NCBI GenBank assembly: GCA_947383065.1
Contig: CANDCB010000061.1
Location: forward strand, 1-6,205
Direction: 5' to 3'
DNA from: an uncultured Bacillota bacterium
Lineage (GTDB): Bacteria > Bacillota_I > Bacilli_A > RF39 > UBA660
DNA: 6,205 bases
Position numbers and translations under genes: made by a program
Notes under the pieces: model-generated
The model's input: only the letters and a program-made list of their open reading frames with translations
Databases searched by the model: none
What the model was told of the DNA's origin: nothing
In this document: positions 4,946 through 6,205 of the stretch, one piece after another
Numbering within the stretch: position 1 is the stretch's first letter
How the letters are laid out: each line of letters starts with the position of its first letter

Positions 4946-6205
4946 TTAATTGCTTCCTCTTTGTATATCTTTGACTAAAGTTTTTTTGATAATTCTTTCA
5001 CCATTTTTAGCACCTGTTCCCAGAGCTAAAATCTGAGATTTTGTTTCACTTTCTAGCCATTCTATATATCTATCAATATTATCAGAATTTATTAGATATT
5101 TGTTTTTAATATCATCATAATTATCAGTTTTTTCAAATAAGCTATAGTCAAATTGTTGAAAAAAGTTTAAGTATAAACCATAGGGATTATTAATTTTAAC
5201 GTTAATTTTTAATTTTTTTATATCTAAATCAAATATTCTTCTTTCTTTTTTAGTTACACTGGTTAATTCACTTAAATCAGTAATAATATAATCTGGACTA
5301 TTAAATATTCTTCCATTATTATTTACTCTTTTTATTACAATTGATTTGTAAGGGTTTTCACCTTTTAGCTTATGATATATTCTTTCTATTTCCAAGGCAA
5401 GAATTAAATCTATTTCATCTTTTTTTAAAGTTTCTTTTAGTATGCCATTTAATAGTTGCATTTTATAATTTGTAGGTAATACAGAATACATAGCTATAAT
5501 TATGTTTATTGATTGATCTAGAGTAGATTTAGCATGATATGCAAATTCATAATATATTTCTCTAGGACAGTTGCCTCTATAGGGATATACGCCATTTTGT
5601 GCGGCTAGATTTACATCACTCCATGTAAATTCAACTCCTGTTCCATAACTACCTGTATAAATAAATTCACCTGTTTTTGTAATATTACTTATTCTTATTG
5701 GAAATGTTCTAATTACCATAATTGTTTGAAGTAGTCTTTCTGGTGATATTCCAGAATCAGCAAGTAATTGTGAAGTTGAAACATTTCTACTTGTAACAAA
5801 AGGATAATTTCCACTATGATTTAAATCTAGATCACAGCCTTGAGCACCTTCTAGCATTACATATTCAAAAGGATTATCTAGATGTTCATATAATCTTTCT
5901 AGCCATTCGTAATTAGAGCAAACAATAGCGTTTTTAAATGTTTTAAAAAATTCTAATTTTTTATCTCTTAAAATTTTTTCACCAGTAACAGCACCACAGC
6001 CGTTAAATGTTGAGCCACTTTTAATATGCTGTCTTTCATGTTGTTTGTGTCTTTCGGTAATTAGAGGAACCATTTCATGAACATATATTTTTCTATCTCT
6101 TAAATATTTTTGTACTTGTTGGTATTCATTTTTAAATGTTTTCATGTCAATAGCGGAACCTGGTCCAATAAATAGTTCTGTGTTTGGATTAACTGATGAT
6201 ACAGG
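4946..6205 (-). CDS. Adenylosuccinate synthetase superfamily protein (PurA/PurZ-like), N-terminus outside window
   Basis: The frame runs past the right edge. Residues before the Met at 6145 (PVSSVNPNTELFIGPGSAID) match the conserved PSGIL...IGNGVV block of PurA, so that Met is internal and roughly 60 N-terminal residues, with the GTP loop, are missing. Counting from this Met: STFNGCGAVTGEK (45-57, equivalent to the STGxGxG loop), EGAQGCDLDLNHSGNYPFVTSRN (99-121, EGAQG signature), VIRTFPIRI (144-152, IMP-contacting Arg), TSVTKKERR (295-303, substrate-loop Arg pair) and ILALGTGAK (372-380, guanine-binding end). PurA joins IMP and aspartate using GTP; phage PurZ does the same with dGMP. The details (TSRN rather than TSSN, TSVTKKERR) recall PurZ or compact archaeal-type enzymes rather than standard Firmicute PurA. 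About 178-292 is an insertion of unknown role. Substrate undetermined. Confidence 0.85.
   Translation of the reverse strand, partial: PVSSVNPNTELFIGPGSAIDMKTFKNEYQQVQKYLRDRKIYVHEMVPLITERHKQHERQHIKSGSTFNGCGAVTGEKILRDKKLEFFKTFKNAIVCSNYEWLERLYEHLDNPFEYVMLEGAQGCDLDLNHSGNYPFVTSRNVSTSQLLADSGISPERLLQTIMVIRTFPIRISNITKTGEFIYTGSYGTGVEFTWSDVNLAAQNGVYPYRGNCPREIYYEFAYHAKSTLDQSINIIIAMYSVLPTNYKMQLLNGILKETLKKDEIDLILALEIERIYHKLKGENPYKSIVIKRVNNNGRIFNSPDYIITDLSELTSVTKKERRIFDLDIKKLKINVKINNPYGLYLNFFQQFDYSLFEKTDNYDDIKNKYLINSDNIDRYIEWLESETKSQILALGTGAKNGERIIKKTLVKDIQRGSN

Noticed and set aside
6143..6145. ATG at 6145 as the start of the adenylosuccinate synthetase gene
   Set aside because: The frame stays open to the window edge and the 20 upstream residues match a conserved internal block of PurA, so the true start is outside.

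Overview
The window is a very AT-rich, densely packed bacterial segment. It has Shine-Dalgarno sites of the AAGGAG/GAGG type, TATAAT-like promoters, ordinary stop usage (Trp is TGG, no sign of TGA readthrough) and short intergenic gaps. This points to a low-GC Firmicute or relative (Bacilli/Clostridia/Mollicutes-like, possibly an uncultured gut lineage). The sequence alone does not give a genus. No CRISPR array, tRNA, rRNA or transposase is visible.

Left part (1-2037): the tail of a plus-strand gene ends at 196 and is followed by a hairpin terminator. Converging on it is a minus-strand two-gene operon: a 297-aa soluble protein (762-1655) followed, one base after its stop codon, by a 160-aa protein with four membrane spans (278-760). 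Size, order, topology and several collinear sequence features recall the lambda RexA/RexB phage-exclusion pair. The 382-bp gap upstream of the operon (1656-2037) holds a complete small-RNA gene on the plus strand: promoter, a 10-bp stem with a 13-nt loop, and an intrinsic terminator. The loop carries TTCATAACC(T), an exact antisense match to the ribosome-binding and start-codon region of the 297-aa gene. The arrangement resembles divergent antisense-RNA control in type I toxin-antitoxin loci, here placed on a RexAB-like operon. This is the main discovery candidate of the window.

Middle part (2038-2790): a membrane-anchored protein of unknown function. Its well-placed ribosome site and start codon (2777) lie in a different frame from the body of the gene, joined at an A_AAA_AAG heptamer. 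This is either a frameshift mutation, a variable homopolymer, or programmed -1 frameshifting.

Right part (2950-6205): a likely minus-strand operon of a VOC/glyoxalase-fold protein, an alpha/beta hydrolase and a GNAT acetyltransferase, in that transcription order, suggesting small-molecule modification or detoxification. Upstream of it is the 5'-truncated gene of a divergent adenylosuccinate synthetase (PurA/PurZ superfamily). It keeps the EGAQG and TSVTKKERR signatures but appears to carry an insertion of about 100 residues; it runs off the right edge.
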